Positions 22,608 through 35,200 of a stretch of 64,000 nucleotides of DNA are shown one piece after another. The position numbers and the translations under genes are program-made. The stretch is from Mesorhizobium sp. ES1-4. Its GTDB lineage: Bacteria > Pseudomonadota > Alphaproteobacteria > Rhizobiales > Rhizobiaceae. Every line of letters begins with the position of its first letter. The stretch's first letter is position 1. Location of the stretch: positions 329,625 through 393,624 of the forward strand of contig NZ_JAIUGV010000006.1 of the NCBI RefSeq assembly GCF_020164745.1, written 5' to 3'. The notes beneath the pieces were generated by a model, which had not been told where the DNA came from, did not search any database, and was given only the letters and a program-made list of their open reading frames with translations.

Positions 22608-23561
22608 ATGACACGCACGGCATCATCCCGGACCCCTGTCGAGTCGACCGCCTCGCCACGCGAGGAACGCGTCGGCATGCTATTGGTCTTCCTGTCGGCG
22701 CTGATGTGGAGTTTCGGCGGCACCATCGCCCGCTTCATCAGCGTCGGTGACAGCTGGACGGTTATTTTCTGGCGCTCGGCTTGGGCTGCCGCCTTCCTGC
22801 TCTGCTTCATGGTCTGGCGTGACGGCTGGCGCGGCATGGTGAAGTCATTTCGCGACATGGGCCTGCCAGGCATTGCGGTAGGATTCTGCTTCGCCATCGC
22901 GTCGACCTCGTTCGTCGTCGCCCTTGCCTATACCACCGTCGCGAACATCCTCTTGATGCAGGCCGGCGTGCCGCTTCTGGCGGCCCTGTTTGCCTGGGTG
23001 CTGTTTCGCGAAAGAGTGACTGTCGCAACCTGGATGGCGATTGCCGCCGTCATCGCCGGCGTCGCCATCATGATGTCTGAATCTCTTGACGGCGCCGTCT
23101 CGCCCATAGGCGATGGATTGGCACTCCTCATCGCGTTCATGTTCTCGGTCGCCACCGTCATCACCCGGCGCTTCTCCAGCGTGCGCATGACGCCGGCGAC
23201 CTGTCTAGGCACGGTCCTGGCGGCGGGCTTCGCTGCCTCGCAGGCCTCGACCTTCACTGTGGCGGCCGGTGACATGGGCTTTCTCTTCGTCTTCGGCGTG
23301 GTCAATCTCGGCCTTGGCCTTGCTTTCTTCGCCACCGGCGCGCGCCTGATCCCGGCGGCGATCGCGGCATTGCTCGGCACGTTCGAGCCGATCCTGGGCC
23401 CGATATGGGTCTGGCTCATCCATTCCGAGGTGCCGTCCGGGCGCACCATCGTCGGCGGCGCGGTGGTGGTCACGGCGCTGCTTGTCCATATCGGGCTCGA
23501 ATTCAAGCGCCAGGCGCGGCCGCAGCGGGCTGGTGTCACCGGCGTGCCTTCGCCTAATTGA
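22608..23561 (+). CDS. DMT/EamA family permease
   Basis: Inner-membrane transporter of 317 residues with about ten hydrophobic helices arranged as two EamA repeats (first from about 25 to 155, second from about 175 to 300). ATG 22608 (MTRTASSRTP) is chosen because the 41 upstream codons have no family character and begin close to the previous stop. Substrate unknown; probably a metabolite exporter or importer. Confidence 0.85.
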   Translation: MTRTASSRTPVESTASPREERVGMLLVFLSALMWSFGGTIARFISVGDSWTVIFWRSAWAAAFLLCFMVWRDGWRGMVKSFRDMGLPGIAVGFCFAIASTSFVVALAYTTVANILLMQAGVPLLAALFAWVLFRERVTVATWMAIAAVIAGVAIMMSESLDGAVSPIGDGLALLIAFMFSVATVITRRFSSVRMTPATCLGTVLAAGFAASQASTFTVAAGDMGFLFVFGVVNLGLGLAFFATGARLIPAAIAALLGTFEPILGPIWVWLIHSEVPSGRTIVGGAVVVTALLVHIGLEFKRQARPQRAGVTGVPSPN

Positions 23562-23885
23562 TGCTGGCGCTGAAGCTTTGCCATTGACAACGTCGCTGCC
23601 GCCCGGGCAGGCTGGGAATACGGCAACAACAAGACAGGCGTATCTTGCCAAGTCTCCCCGGCGGCCCGATCGAGACCGGACCACATTCTTGTATATCTGT
23701 CCGCGCGGCGGCGAAAGCTTCTGACGGCACCGCAATTCCTTCCCGCCCCGAACAACCGGGCGGTCGCGGGCGTGCCAGATGGCGCTTGTCGGCCTCTGGA
23801 AAGCTCAATAGTCTGAAGCAAATGCCCGGCCGCGCGAGCATATCGCGACGCGCCGGCAATGGAACACTCACCAAAGGAGAATAGC

Positions 23886-24983
23886 ATGATCCGCAAAGCG
23901 CTCTGGCTTTCGGCAACCTCGGTATTTCTGGCGCTTTTGACGCCCGCCGGTCACGCCGAGGACCGCGTCGTCAACGTCTTCAACTGGTCGGACTATATCG
24001 ACAGTTCGATCATCGATGATTTCACCAAGAAGACCGGCATCAAGGTCGTTTACGACACCTTCGATTCCAACGAAATCCTCGAAACCAAACTCCTCGCCGG
24101 CGGCAGCGGCTACGACGTCGTCGTGCCGAGCGGCAACTTCCTGGCCCGCCAGATCCAGGCGGGTGTGTTCCAGAAGCTTGACAAGTCGAAGCTGCCGAAT
24201 CTCTCCAACATGTGGGATACGGTTACGGAGCGGACCGCCAAATATGACCCCGGCAACGAATACTCGGTCAATTACATGTGGGGGACCGTTGGCATCGGCT
24301 ACAACATCAAGAAAGTGCAGGCGGCACTCGGCACCGACAAGATCGACAGCTGGGATACCTTCTTCAATCCGGACAGCCTCGCCAAATTGAAGGATTGCGG
24401 CGTCTATGTGCTGGATTCTCCGTCCGATATCCTGCCGGCGGCGCTGAAATATCTCGGCCTGGACCCCAACAGCACCTCGCCTGACGATATCGCCAAGGCC
24501 GAGGAAGCTCTTCTCAAGATCCGTCCCTATATCAGGAAGTTCCACTCCTCCGAATACATCAACGCCCTTGCCAATGGAGACATCTGCCTGGCGGTCGGCT
24601 GGTCGGGTGATGTGTTCCAGGCTCGCAACCGCGCGGTCGAGGCCAAGCAGGGCGTGGAAATCGGCTATTCCGTGCCGAAGGAAGGCGCCCAGATGTGGTT
24701 CGATCAGATGGCGATCCCCGCCGATGCGCCGCATGTGCCCGAGGCGCTCGAATTCATCAACTACATGATGACGCCAGAAGTGATCGCCAAATCGTCGAAC
24801 TATGTCCTTTATGCCAACGGCAACAAGGCATCGCAGCAATTCGTCGACAAGACGCTGCTCGACGATCCGTCGGTCTATCCTGACGCCGCGACCTTGCAGA
24901 AGCTCTATACCGTCCAGCCTTACGATCCCAAGACCCAGCGCATCGTCACGCGCAGCTGGACCAAGATCGTCACCGGTCAGTAG
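23886..24983 (+). CDS. potF: Polyamine ABC transporter substrate-binding protein
   Basis: Periplasmic spermidine/putrescine-type binding protein of 365 residues. The start follows aaaggagaatagc, and residues 1-23 are a signal peptide ending GHA. NVFNWSDYIDSSIIDDFTKK opens the mature protein, as in PotF; WGTVGIGYN and LAVGWSGDVFQARNRA are also typical. First gene of potFGHI, followed by a terminator-like hairpin that probably lowers expression of the genes behind it. Confidence 0.93.
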   Translation: MIRKALWLSATSVFLALLTPAGHAEDRVVNVFNWSDYIDSSIIDDFTKKTGIKVVYDTFDSNEILETKLLAGGSGYDVVVPSGNFLARQIQAGVFQKLDKSKLPNLSNMWDTVTERTAKYDPGNEYSVNYMWGTVGIGYNIKKVQAALGTDKIDSWDTFFNPDSLAKLKDCGVYVLDSPSDILPAALKYLGLDPNSTSPDDIAKAEEALLKIRPYIRKFHSSEYINALANGDICLAVGWSGDVFQARNRAVEAKQGVEIGYSVPKEGAQMWFDQMAIPADAPHVPEALEFINYMMTPEVIAKSSNYVLYANGNKASQQFVDKTLLDDPSVYPDAATLQKLYTVQPYDPKTQRIVTRSWTKIVTGQ

Positions 24984-24994
24984 TCAATCCGACG

Positions 24995-25030
24995 CGACCC
25001 CGGCAGCCGACTGCCGGGGTCGATTCTTTT
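24995..25030 (+). terminator. Intra-operon terminator/attenuator between potF and potG
   Basis: A perfect 12 bp stem, CGACCCCGGCAG (24995-25006) with CTGCCGGGGTCG (25011-25022), a 4-base loop and the tail attctttt. It lies between two genes of one transporter, so partial read-through is expected. Confidence 0.8.
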
Positions 25031-25056
25031 GAGGAATAAAAGCACGGAGTGGGACA

Positions 25057-26199
25057 ATGAAATCGCTTGGCAGCATCCGCAGGGATTTCGTGCCGTGGAA
25101 CGACCCGAACGCCAAGCCGTATATCCAGTTCGACAAAGTCACCAAGAAGTTCGGTGACTTCACCGCCGTCAACAATCTGTCGCTGACCATTTTCGAGCGT
25201 GAATTCTTCGCTCTGCTTGGCGCCTCGGGTTGTGGAAAGTCGACGCTGCTCAGGATGCTTGCCGGCTTCGAGGAACCGACAGCCGGCCGCATCCTGCTCG
25301 ACGGCCAGGATCTGCGTGGCATTCCCCCCTATCGCCGGCCGGTCAACATGATGTTCCAGTCCTATGCCCTGTTCCCGCATATGACGGTCGAGAACAACAT
25401 CGCCTTTGGCCTCAAGCAGGAAGGCATGCCGAAGCCTGATATCGAAAAGCGCGTCGCCGACATGCTGAAGCTGGTCAAGCTCGAGCAGTTCGCCAAGCGC
25501 AAGCCGCACCAGCTCTCCGGCGGCCAGCGCCAGCGCGTCGCGCTTGCCCGCTCCGTCGCCAAGCGGCCGAAAGTGCTGCTGCTCGACGAGCCGCTCGGCG
25601 CGCTCGACAAGAAACTGCGCGAGGAAACCCAGTTCGAGCTGATGGATTTGCAGCAGGAACTGGGTCTCACCTTCGTCGTCGTCACCCATGACCAGGAAGA
25701 GGCGATGACGATGGCTGATCGCATTGCCATCATGGACAAGGGCGAGGTCATGCAGGTGGCGACGCCGGCGGAAGTCTACGAGGCCCCGACGTCGCGCTTC
25801 GTCGCCCATTTCGTCGGCAACGTGAATATGTTCGAGGGCAAGGTTGCCGAACAGTCGGCCAACACGACGCGCATTACGGGCCCAAGCGGCGCGCAGATCG
25901 TCGTCGAGAATGGTGGCGCGGCCGCAACGGCCGATGCCGATATCGTCTTCGCCATCAGGCCGGAGAAGATCAGGGTCTCGTCGAAGAAGCCGGCCGATGC
26001 CGTCAACGCGCTGGAGGGCGAGGTTTACGACATCGCCTATCTCGGCGACATGACTGTCTATCACGTGAGGCTGGACGACGGGCAGATCGTGCGGGCTAGC
26101 GCCCTGAACGCGGCCCGTGTGACCGAGGATCCGCTGACCTGGAACGACCGTGCCTGGGTGTCCTTCCGGCCCGACGCCGGCGTCGTGCTGGCGCGGTAG
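25057..26199 (+). CDS. potG: Polyamine ABC transporter ATP-binding protein
   Basis: A 380-residue ATPase of the PotA/PotG type. It has Walker A GASGCGKSTLLRM, the signature LSGGQRQRVALARS, Walker B KVLLLDEPLGALD and the switch His in VVTHDQEEAM. The C-terminal 130 residues form the TOBE domain. It lies 9 nt before potH. Confidence 0.94.
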   Translation: MKSLGSIRRDFVPWNDPNAKPYIQFDKVTKKFGDFTAVNNLSLTIFEREFFALLGASGCGKSTLLRMLAGFEEPTAGRILLDGQDLRGIPPYRRPVNMMFQSYALFPHMTVENNIAFGLKQEGMPKPDIEKRVADMLKLVKLEQFAKRKPHQLSGGQRQRVALARSVAKRPKVLLLDEPLGALDKKLREETQFELMDLQQELGLTFVVVTHDQEEAMTMADRIAIMDKGEVMQVATPAEVYEAPTSRFVAHFVGNVNMFEGKVAEQSANTTRITGPSGAQIVVENGGAAATADADIVFAIRPEKIRVSSKKPADAVNALEGEVYDIAYLGDMTVYHVRLDDGQIVRASALNAARVTEDPLTWNDRAWVSFRPDAGVVLAR

Positions 26200-26207
26200 G
26201 GGCGGTC

Positions 26208-27176
26208 ATGTCCAATATCGCCGTCGCCGATGCCGCCGCGCCATCGACTGCCGCCCAGCCGTTCATGACGCGCCTTGGTGCCGGCTTCGTCAGCCGGCTG
26301 GTCATCATCGTTCCCTATCTCTGGCTCCTGTTCTTCTTTCTCGTCCCCTTCATCATCGTCTTCAAGATCTCGCTGTCGCAGACGGCTATCGCGATGCCGC
26401 CCTATACACCGGTGCTCGATTTCAGGGACGGCATTTCCGGTTTCTTCGCCGGCTTTCGCGACCTCAACTTCGACAACTATGTCTGGCTGACGCAGGACGC
26501 GCTCTATTTCAGGGCTTACCTCACCAGCGTCGTCATCGCCGCCATCTCGACGGTGCTGACCTTGTTGGTTGGCTATCCCATCGCCTATGGCATGGCCCGC
26601 GCTCCGGCCACGATCCGTCCGACATTGCTGATGCTGGTCATCCTGCCGTTCTGGACGTCGTTCCTGATCCGCGTCTATGCCTGGATCGGCATCCTGAAGC
26701 CGGAGGGCCTGCTCAACCAGTTGCTCTTGTCGCTGCACATCGTCAACCAGCCGCTGGTGATCCTCAACACCTATACGGCCATCTTCATCGGCATCGTCTA
26801 TTCCTACCTGCCGTTCATGGTGCTGCCGCTCTATTCGTCGCTGGAAAAGATGGACTATTCCCTGATCGAGGCAGCCAAGGATCTCGGCTGCCCGCCGACC
26901 GCTGCTTTCTGGAAGATCACCTTTCCGCTGTCGCTGCCCGGCGTCATTGCGGGTTGCCTGCTGGTGTTCATCCCGGCGGTGGGCGAGTTCGTCATCCCTG
27001 ACCTGCTCGGCGGCTCGCAGACGCTGATGATCGGCAAGACGCTGTGGAACGAATTCTTCGCCAATCGTGACTGGCCGGTGTCGTCCGCGGTTGCCGTCAT
27101 CCTGCTGTTGCTGCTGATCGTACCGATCGTGTTGTTCCAGCAAGCCCAGGCCCGCGCGCAGGAGCAGGACAAATGA
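26208..27176 (+). CDS. potH: Polyamine ABC transporter permease
   Basis: Inner-membrane permease of 322 residues with six predicted helices, the first at about 30-55. The EAA loop reads YSLIEAAKDLGCPPTAAFWK, and a large periplasmic loop follows helix 1, as in PotH. It overlaps potI by 4 nt. Confidence 0.93.
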   Translation: MSNIAVADAAAPSTAAQPFMTRLGAGFVSRLVIIVPYLWLLFFFLVPFIIVFKISLSQTAIAMPPYTPVLDFRDGISGFFAGFRDLNFDNYVWLTQDALYFRAYLTSVVIAAISTVLTLLVGYPIAYGMARAPATIRPTLLMLVILPFWTSFLIRVYAWIGILKPEGLLNQLLLSLHIVNQPLVILNTYTAIFIGIVYSYLPFMVLPLYSSLEKMDYSLIEAAKDLGCPPTAAFWKITFPLSLPGVIAGCLLVFIPAVGEFVIPDLLGGSQTLMIGKTLWNEFFANRDWPVSSAVAVILLLLLIVPIVLFQQAQARAQEQDK

Positions 27177-27991
27177 ACACCACCTGGAGCCGCTTCAACA
27201 TCACCTCGATCACGCTCGGCTTTGCCTTTCTCTATTTGCCGATCGTGCTGCTCGTCGTCTTCTCCTTCAACGAGTCCAAGCTCGTCACCGTCTGGGGCGG
27301 GTTTTCCACCAAATGGTACGTATCGCTGTTCCACAATCAGGGGCTGATGGACGCCGCATGGGTGACCATCCGCGTCGGCCTGATTTCAGCGACTGTGGCC
27401 ACGGTTCTCGGCACCATGGGGGCCTTGGCGCTGACCCGCTACACTCGCTTCCGGGGCAGGGTCCTGTTCTCCGGCATGATCTTTGCACCATTGGTCATGC
27501 CTGATGTCATTACCGGCCTGTCGCTGCTCCTGTTGTTTGTCGCCATCGGCATGGATCGCGGCATGACGACCGTGATCCTCGCGCATATCACCTTCACGAT
27601 GTGCTTCGTCGCGGTCGTCGTGCAGTCGCGGCTTGTCAGCTTCGATCGCTCGCTGGAAGAAGCCGCCATGGATCTTGGCGCGCCGCCGGTGAAGACCTTC
27701 TTCCAGATCACGCTGCCAGTCATTCTGCCGGCGATCGTGTCGGGCTGGATGCTGGCCTTCACGCTGTCACTGGACGATCTGGTCATCGCCAGCTTTGCTT
27801 CGGGCCCTGGCGCCACCACGCTGCCGATGAAGATCTACAGCCAGGTCCGTCTCGGCGTGACGCCGGAGATCAATGCGGCCTGCACCATTCTGATCGCGAT
27901 CGTCACGATCGGCGTTATCATCGCTTCGATCGCCAACAAGCGGCGTGAGGTTCAGCGGCAGCTCGACGAGCGGGCCGCGCAACGCGGTTAA
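27173..27991 (+). CDS. potI: Polyamine ABC transporter permease
   Basis: Partner permease of 272 residues with six helices and the EAA loop RSLEEAAMDLGAPPVKTFFQ. Start ATG within the ATGA overlap with potH. Last gene of the unit; the C terminus is charged (RREVQRQLDERAAQRG). Confidence 0.93.
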   Translation: MNTTWSRFNITSITLGFAFLYLPIVLLVVFSFNESKLVTVWGGFSTKWYVSLFHNQGLMDAAWVTIRVGLISATVATVLGTMGALALTRYTRFRGRVLFSGMIFAPLVMPDVITGLSLLLLFVAIGMDRGMTTVILAHITFTMCFVAVVVQSRLVSFDRSLEEAAMDLGAPPVKTFFQITLPVILPAIVSGWMLAFTLSLDDLVIASFASGPGATTLPMKIYSQVRLGVTPEINAACTILIAIVTIGVIIASIANKRREVQRQLDERAAQRG

Positions 27992-28007
27992 ACCCGGGCG
28001 CAAGGCC

Positions 28008-29861
28008 TTATTCGCCCGAAACGCCGCGGCTTATGGGTGAAATGAATGGCGTGCTCCACGTTCCGCCGACGAAAAACGATGACTGGTTGGGCCCCTGCTG
28101 GCCGCTCTTTTGCGTTGCGGACTGATCCGCCTGGATGACGCCGCCCGACAGTGCCAATCCGCGTCCTGCGTAAGATGCGATGCCGGAAAGCCAGATCTTG
28201 TATTTCGCCGAATTGGCCTCGGCCTTGTCGAGTCTGGCCACGCCTTTCGAAATGGTTGCCTTCACCTCGGCGCCATCGATGGGCAGCGTCCCGTTCGAGA
28301 CATCGTCGAGCGCGAAGAAGCCGCCTTGTTCGGTATGCTTGAGAAAGGCCGGCAGGTTGAACTTGCTCAGCGCGCCAGGGCCGAAGGTCGCCGAGACCGA
28401 GCCGTCGGCGTTTTCAAAGATCGAATCCCAGGTCCTTCCCGGTCCCTTGAGAATGACCGAAACAGTGCCCGTGCCGACCGGCACCAGCCGGGTCATCCCG
28501 GCCGCGGTACCGAACGCGCCGCCATCGATATCGGAGGCCAACAGCCGGATCTCGACCTGGGTGCCCTCGGGTTTGCGGTCGAAACGAAGGCTGGTCTGGA
28601 CGTTGCCGCCAAAAGCCGAGGCGTCGGAGATATCGAAGACGGAAAGACCATCCTTGACCTGGGCGGTGGCCGCGACGTCGGCAAGCTGGATCGTCCCCGC
28701 CGTGGCATGGGCCGCCGACAGCCTGAGATCGAGATTGACCCGGTCGGCAAAACTCGTGTTGACCTGACCCGGCTCGCCGCTGCTCGCCGGTCCAAGCGAC
28801 GTGAAGGCGGATAGAAACGACCTGAGGTCGAGCGTGTCGAAAGCAAGTGTGCCCGAGATCACCGGCTGCGTCTCACCGAGTGACAGATCCAGCGCGCCCA
28901 TGCCCGGGTTGTTGTCCAGCGCCAGCGCCGTGTTTTCGAATTTGACGCGCCCGGCCGAGGCCGTGACCTTGCTCGAAATGCTGACCGAGCCGATCGCCGC
29001 GGTCGGAGCGATGCCGGCCTGCGACCATTCCAGGACGCGGCGCAGCGACGGGGCCGCGAATTTCACCTGGCCGTCGAAATATGCGTTATCGGACATGCTG
29101 GCCATGCCGTCGAAGGAGAAGGTGGCGGGTGCTGCCTTGAAGGACAGCGTGAGCGGCGCCGTGCCTCCGGCAAACAGCACCAGCGGTCTCGGCGAGGCGG
29201 CATCCACGGTCACGCTTTCGCCACGCCAGATTCCGGTCGCGGACAGCGTCGCATTGCTGTTCATCGCCGCCCATGTGGCCTGACCGCTAAGACTGCTCAG
29301 GATTTCCACATCCTTGCCGTTGACGGACGCCACCATGCGGCCATCCCTGAACTCCACGGTGCCGAAAGTGTCGGCCGGCAGCTTGTCGAGATCGGGCTTG
29401 GCGGGGTTGGAGTTGACCAGGGCACGGGCCGCGTCGATGGAGCGCGCGATGCGCCCGCCGGTCGGCGCCGTGGGCAGGAACAGCCCGTCCTCCGTGCGCT
29501 GGACCCTGATCGTCGGCCGCACCAGCCGTGCCGTGGAAAACGCCACATCCCCCTGCAATGCCGCCATGGCCGAGAGGTCGATCTCGACCCGTTCGGCTTC
29601 GACGACCGGCGGCGCATCGGCGTCCGTCCACTTCGACAGCGTCACATCGGTGAGGATCGCGCGGAATTTCGGCCAGACCTCGATGCGCGGCGACCCCTCG
29701 ATGGCAACCCGAAAGCCGCTCCATGCGCTCAATTCCCAAGCGATGCGGTCACGCACGATCCGCGTCGAGGCGATCAGCGGCAGGGCAGCGACCACCAGGG
29801 CGATGACGATCGCGGCAGCGCCGATCGCCCAAACTCCGCGGCGGATCAAGGATGATGGCAT
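28008..29861 (-). CDS. AsmA family protein
   Basis: A 617-residue protein anchored by an N-terminal helix (about 8-30, WAIGAAAIVIALVVAALPLIA), with the AsmA N-terminal region (WELSAWSGFRVAIEGSPRIEVWPKF in parts) and a long beta-rich periplasmic body ending in an AsmA C-terminal segment (NAKYKIWLSGIASYAGRGL has its usual place). AsmA-like proteins act in outer-membrane lipid or protein homeostasis. Monocistronic and convergent with potI. Confidence 0.85.
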   Translation of the reverse strand: MPSSLIRRGVWAIGAAAIVIALVVAALPLIASTRIVRDRIAWELSAWSGFRVAIEGSPRIEVWPKFRAILTDVTLSKWTDADAPPVVEAERVEIDLSAMAALQGDVAFSTARLVRPTIRVQRTEDGLFLPTAPTGGRIARSIDAARALVNSNPAKPDLDKLPADTFGTVEFRDGRMVASVNGKDVEILSSLSGQATWAAMNSNATLSATGIWRGESVTVDAASPRPLVLFAGGTAPLTLSFKAAPATFSFDGMASMSDNAYFDGQVKFAAPSLRRVLEWSQAGIAPTAAIGSVSISSKVTASAGRVKFENTALALDNNPGMGALDLSLGETQPVISGTLAFDTLDLRSFLSAFTSLGPASSGEPGQVNTSFADRVNLDLRLSAAHATAGTIQLADVAATAQVKDGLSVFDISDASAFGGNVQTSLRFDRKPEGTQVEIRLLASDIDGGAFGTAAGMTRLVPVGTGTVSVILKGPGRTWDSIFENADGSVSATFGPGALSKFNLPAFLKHTEQGGFFALDDVSNGTLPIDGAEVKATISKGVARLDKAEANSAKYKIWLSGIASYAGRGLALSGGVIQADQSATQKSGQQGPNQSSFFVGGTWSTPFISPISRGVSGE

Positions 29862-30065
29862 ATAGCCCCGTATGCTTCCATTCCGATAAAAACGATCGTC
29901 CGACGGGTGTAACCCCTGTCGTCACTACGACTTAGCGCTGACGAATTTCAAGTCTTTATGGCCCGGCGATGGCATTTGCGCACAGCTGGCCGCATCGGCC
30001 CAACAAAATCTTGCTCTGCTGCGCCGCGATATGCATAAGCGATGATGACCGTGGGAGGATCGATC

Positions 30066-32024
<1,959 letters not shown>

Positions 32025-32029
32025 CCGGC

Positions 32030-32229
32030 ATGCTTAACGAAATATGTCGAGCGAATTTACCTAGATTTCACGAGTGGTACACATTCGTAAATTTTTCGGC
32101 GACCTGGTAAGGACTTGTTAAGGCCCGGCGTCGATAGTCGCACGCAACTTGAGGGAGAAATCCCGTTCCTCAGCCCCCCGAGGATCTGAATTCAGCTCAA
32201 GCCCCCGTTGTGACAGCAATCCCATCTCT
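32030..32229 (+). other. Intergenic region, possible untranslated RNA or leader
   Basis: About 200 bp after acetoacetate-CoA ligase with no coding frame. It contains several short complementary segments (for example gagggagaaatccc and cctcagccccccgagg) and runs into a strong terminator. It may be only the 3' untranslated region of the ligase. Confidence 0.25.
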
Positions 32230-32230
32230 T

Positions 32231-32257
32231 AAGGCGTCCTTTGGGCGCCTTTTCTTT
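32231..32257 (+). terminator. Rho-independent terminator
   Basis: AAGGCG(T)CC pairs with GG(G)CGCCTT around a TTT loop (32231-32251), followed by ttctttt. It ends the plus-strand transcript that includes acetoacetate-CoA ligase, just before the convergent histidine kinase gene. Confidence 0.75.
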
Positions 32258-32265
32258 TGGACGTG

Positions 32266-35200
32266 CTATTCCGCCAGCACCCGGGTCGACGGGAACGCAA
32301 CCTCCACAAGCGTGCCTTCGCCGGGCGTCGAATTGATGGTGAACCGGGCGCGGTTGGCTTCCACCATAGCCTTGGTCAACGGCAGGCCAAGGCCAGTGCC
32401 GTCGCCGCGCCCGCGCTTCAGGGCGTTGATCTGCTTGAACGGCTTCAGCGCCTGCTCGATCTCGGCCTGGCTCATGCCGATGCCGGTGTCGCGCACCCGC
32501 ATGACGACGTCTCCCGAGGTCTCATAGGCGGTCGAGACGATCACCTGGCCGCCGGCCTGCGTATAGCGCACGGCGTTGGACAGGATGTTGAGCGCGATCT
32601 GGCGCACGCTGCGCAGGTCGGCCACCACTTCCGGCAGCCGTGAGGCGAAGCTGGAGCGGATAATGACGCGTTCGCGGTTGGCCTGTGGCTGCATCATCGC
32701 CACGGTTTCGGCCAGCGTATCGTTGAGGGACACTGCCTCATAAGCCATTTCTTGCTGGCCGGCCTCGATTTTCGAGATGTCCAGCAGGTCGTTGACCAGG
32801 TCGAGCACGTGGTTGCCCGAGCGGTTGATGTCGCGCAGATAGTCGCGGTAGCGGTCATTGGCGACCGGCCCGAACTTCTCGTCGACCATCAGCTCGGAAA
32901 AGCCGATGATGGCGTTGAGCGGTGTGCGGATCTCGTGACTGATGCGGGCGAGGAAGTCGGTCTTCTGCGAGGAAGCGCGTTCGGCCACCGCACGCGCCTG
33001 GGTGAGATCCTCCTCGGCCCGCTTCCACTGCGTGATGTCGCGTACCACGGCGCAGAAGCCGCTGTCGTTGGGCAGCCGGCCGATGGTCATGAACAGCGGG
33101 ATGAAGCGCCCCTGCGCTTCGCGGCCTATCACCTCGCGGCCGTCATTCAGGACGCTTGCCACACCAGGTTCCGACAGGCCGCTGAGATAGTCGCGTGCCG
33201 CGCGCTGGCTCTCGATGGCAAACAGCGAGGCGAACGGTTTGCCGGTCACCTCGTCGCTGTCGAAACCGAACAGCGCCTCGGCCGGGCGGCTGATCGAACG
33301 GATGGTGCCGTCGCTGCCGATCAGCACGACGCCGTCGGTGGCGGTATCGATGATGGTGCGCATCTCGGCGATGCGTGCCTTGAGCTCGGAAATGTCGGGC
33401 TGCGTCGGCTCCTCGCCGATCGCGTGCAGTGCTGCGGGCGCATCATCCTCGCCGGAACGGCGTACGACAAGCATCAACGCCTTGCCATCACGCCAGGGCA
33501 CGGAGCGCAAGATGGCGTCTATCGGGAATTCCTGTCCATCACGCGTCTTGAGCCGCAACGCTCGGTCGCTGCCGTCGGAGGCGCTGTCATCGGCAAAAGG
33601 ATCGGCAAACAAAGCCCCGAGGCCACCCGCATCCTCCAGGTCCTCCAGCGTCTCGTACCCGGTCAGATCGAGGAATTCCTCGTTGGCGTAGTGCAACTGG
33701 TCGCCCGAATGGATGATGAGCGGCACCGGCAGCTTGCTGAGCAGCGAGGTATCCGGTGTCCTGTTTTCGTTGCCGGCGGAAAAAGCCGACGGCATGAACC
33801 CTTCGCTTTTGAGTGGCGGAACTTGCAGGCGCGGTCGCTCGGCAAGTGTCTCGGCCGCCTCATGCGTGCCGCCGGTTTCGCTGGCAGCCGTGGGCGCTTC
33901 CTCGCCGGATGCAGCCGCTCCCTCGTTGGCCCAATCCTCGTTGTCCTCGGCGTCGCGAAAATCGTCTGACGTCATATCGTCGTCATCGGCCGGTGCTGCC
34001 TTGGCAGGACCTGACCGCGCCGGGGCCTCGCCATTCTCGGCCGTCGTTTCCGCCGTGATTATTTCCTGCGCCTCGGGTGCTCGCGCCTCGCCGCTGTCGT
34101 CGGCGACATCAGCAGGCTTGTCCCCTTTATCGGCGTAGTCGAGCAGGGAGCCCGAGGCCGCAGGCCGCGAGGATTCGGAGGTCGGCGCCTCTTGTTCGCC
34201 CTGGTCCGTGTGCGCACCGTCGAGCCGCGCCAGATCCTTCTGATCATCGGCATCGCTCGAAGAAGGTTCGCCTGCATCCGGCTCGGCTTCCGCACCTGTC
34301 ACAGACCCGGTCGTGTCGTGCGGCTCCGGCAGAGAGCCTGTTCCGGCAGCTGGTTCAGCCTGCCTTGCGGGCTCCGCCGCTTCCGCTTCAGGCGGCTCCG
34401 CCGCGGAGCTGTCTTTCTTCAGCCGCTCGCCGATTTCGCGGAACGCGCTGCGTTCCAGTGTCGACAGCCCCTCGTTCGCCGGTTGCCTGTGTTCGGCCAG
34501 TCGGATGACCTTGTCGGCGAAGCGCCGCTCCGGTTTCGGTACGATGGTAAGCGCCGGCACTTCGCCCTTGAACGGATCCGATGCCTCGGGCTCCTCGGCC
34601 TTTGGCGCTTCAGGCACCGTCTCCACCGGTTTCGGTGTCGCCGGCGTCTCGCCATTGGGCACCAATGCCATGCCGATCGCTTCCGGATCGACGACCGCAT
34701 CCCCGGTTCGCGCGACGCCGAAGCCGCGGAAGCCTTCGAAGGCGCGGCTGCGGCCATAGACAGGCAGCGCCGCCAGGTCGACCGGGATCTTCAGGTCGGT
34801 GCCGACGACCGGCCACAGCACCGACCGGCCGGACCAGGTGTCGCGCCGCTCCAACAGGCCGGCGATCTCGCCGGAGGCATCAAGGCCGAAGGCCGCCGCG
34901 ACATCCCTGAAGCGTCGGCCGATCACGTCGGCGGCCGGATGGCCGACGATATCGGCGAATTCCGGCGACAGCGCGCTGAACTTGCCCTCGGCGTCGGTGC
35001 GCCAGACAAAACGCGCCGGTGCCGCCGAGCGGTCTATGGTCCGGATGGCCGCGGTTTTGGGCGGAACTGCCGGGGAGGTGGCCTCGTCCTGCTTCAAGCT
35101 GTCCACCGAAACCTCGGTGCCGATCGCCTCGGCCACGCTTTTTGGTTCCGGCGCGACCGGCGCGTTGTCTTCTCCGGCATTGAAATACCAATGATCGTGC

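Noticed and set aside
34459..34466. TGTCGACA inside the histidine kinase gene
   Set aside because: Coding sequence, core only, no promoter nearby.
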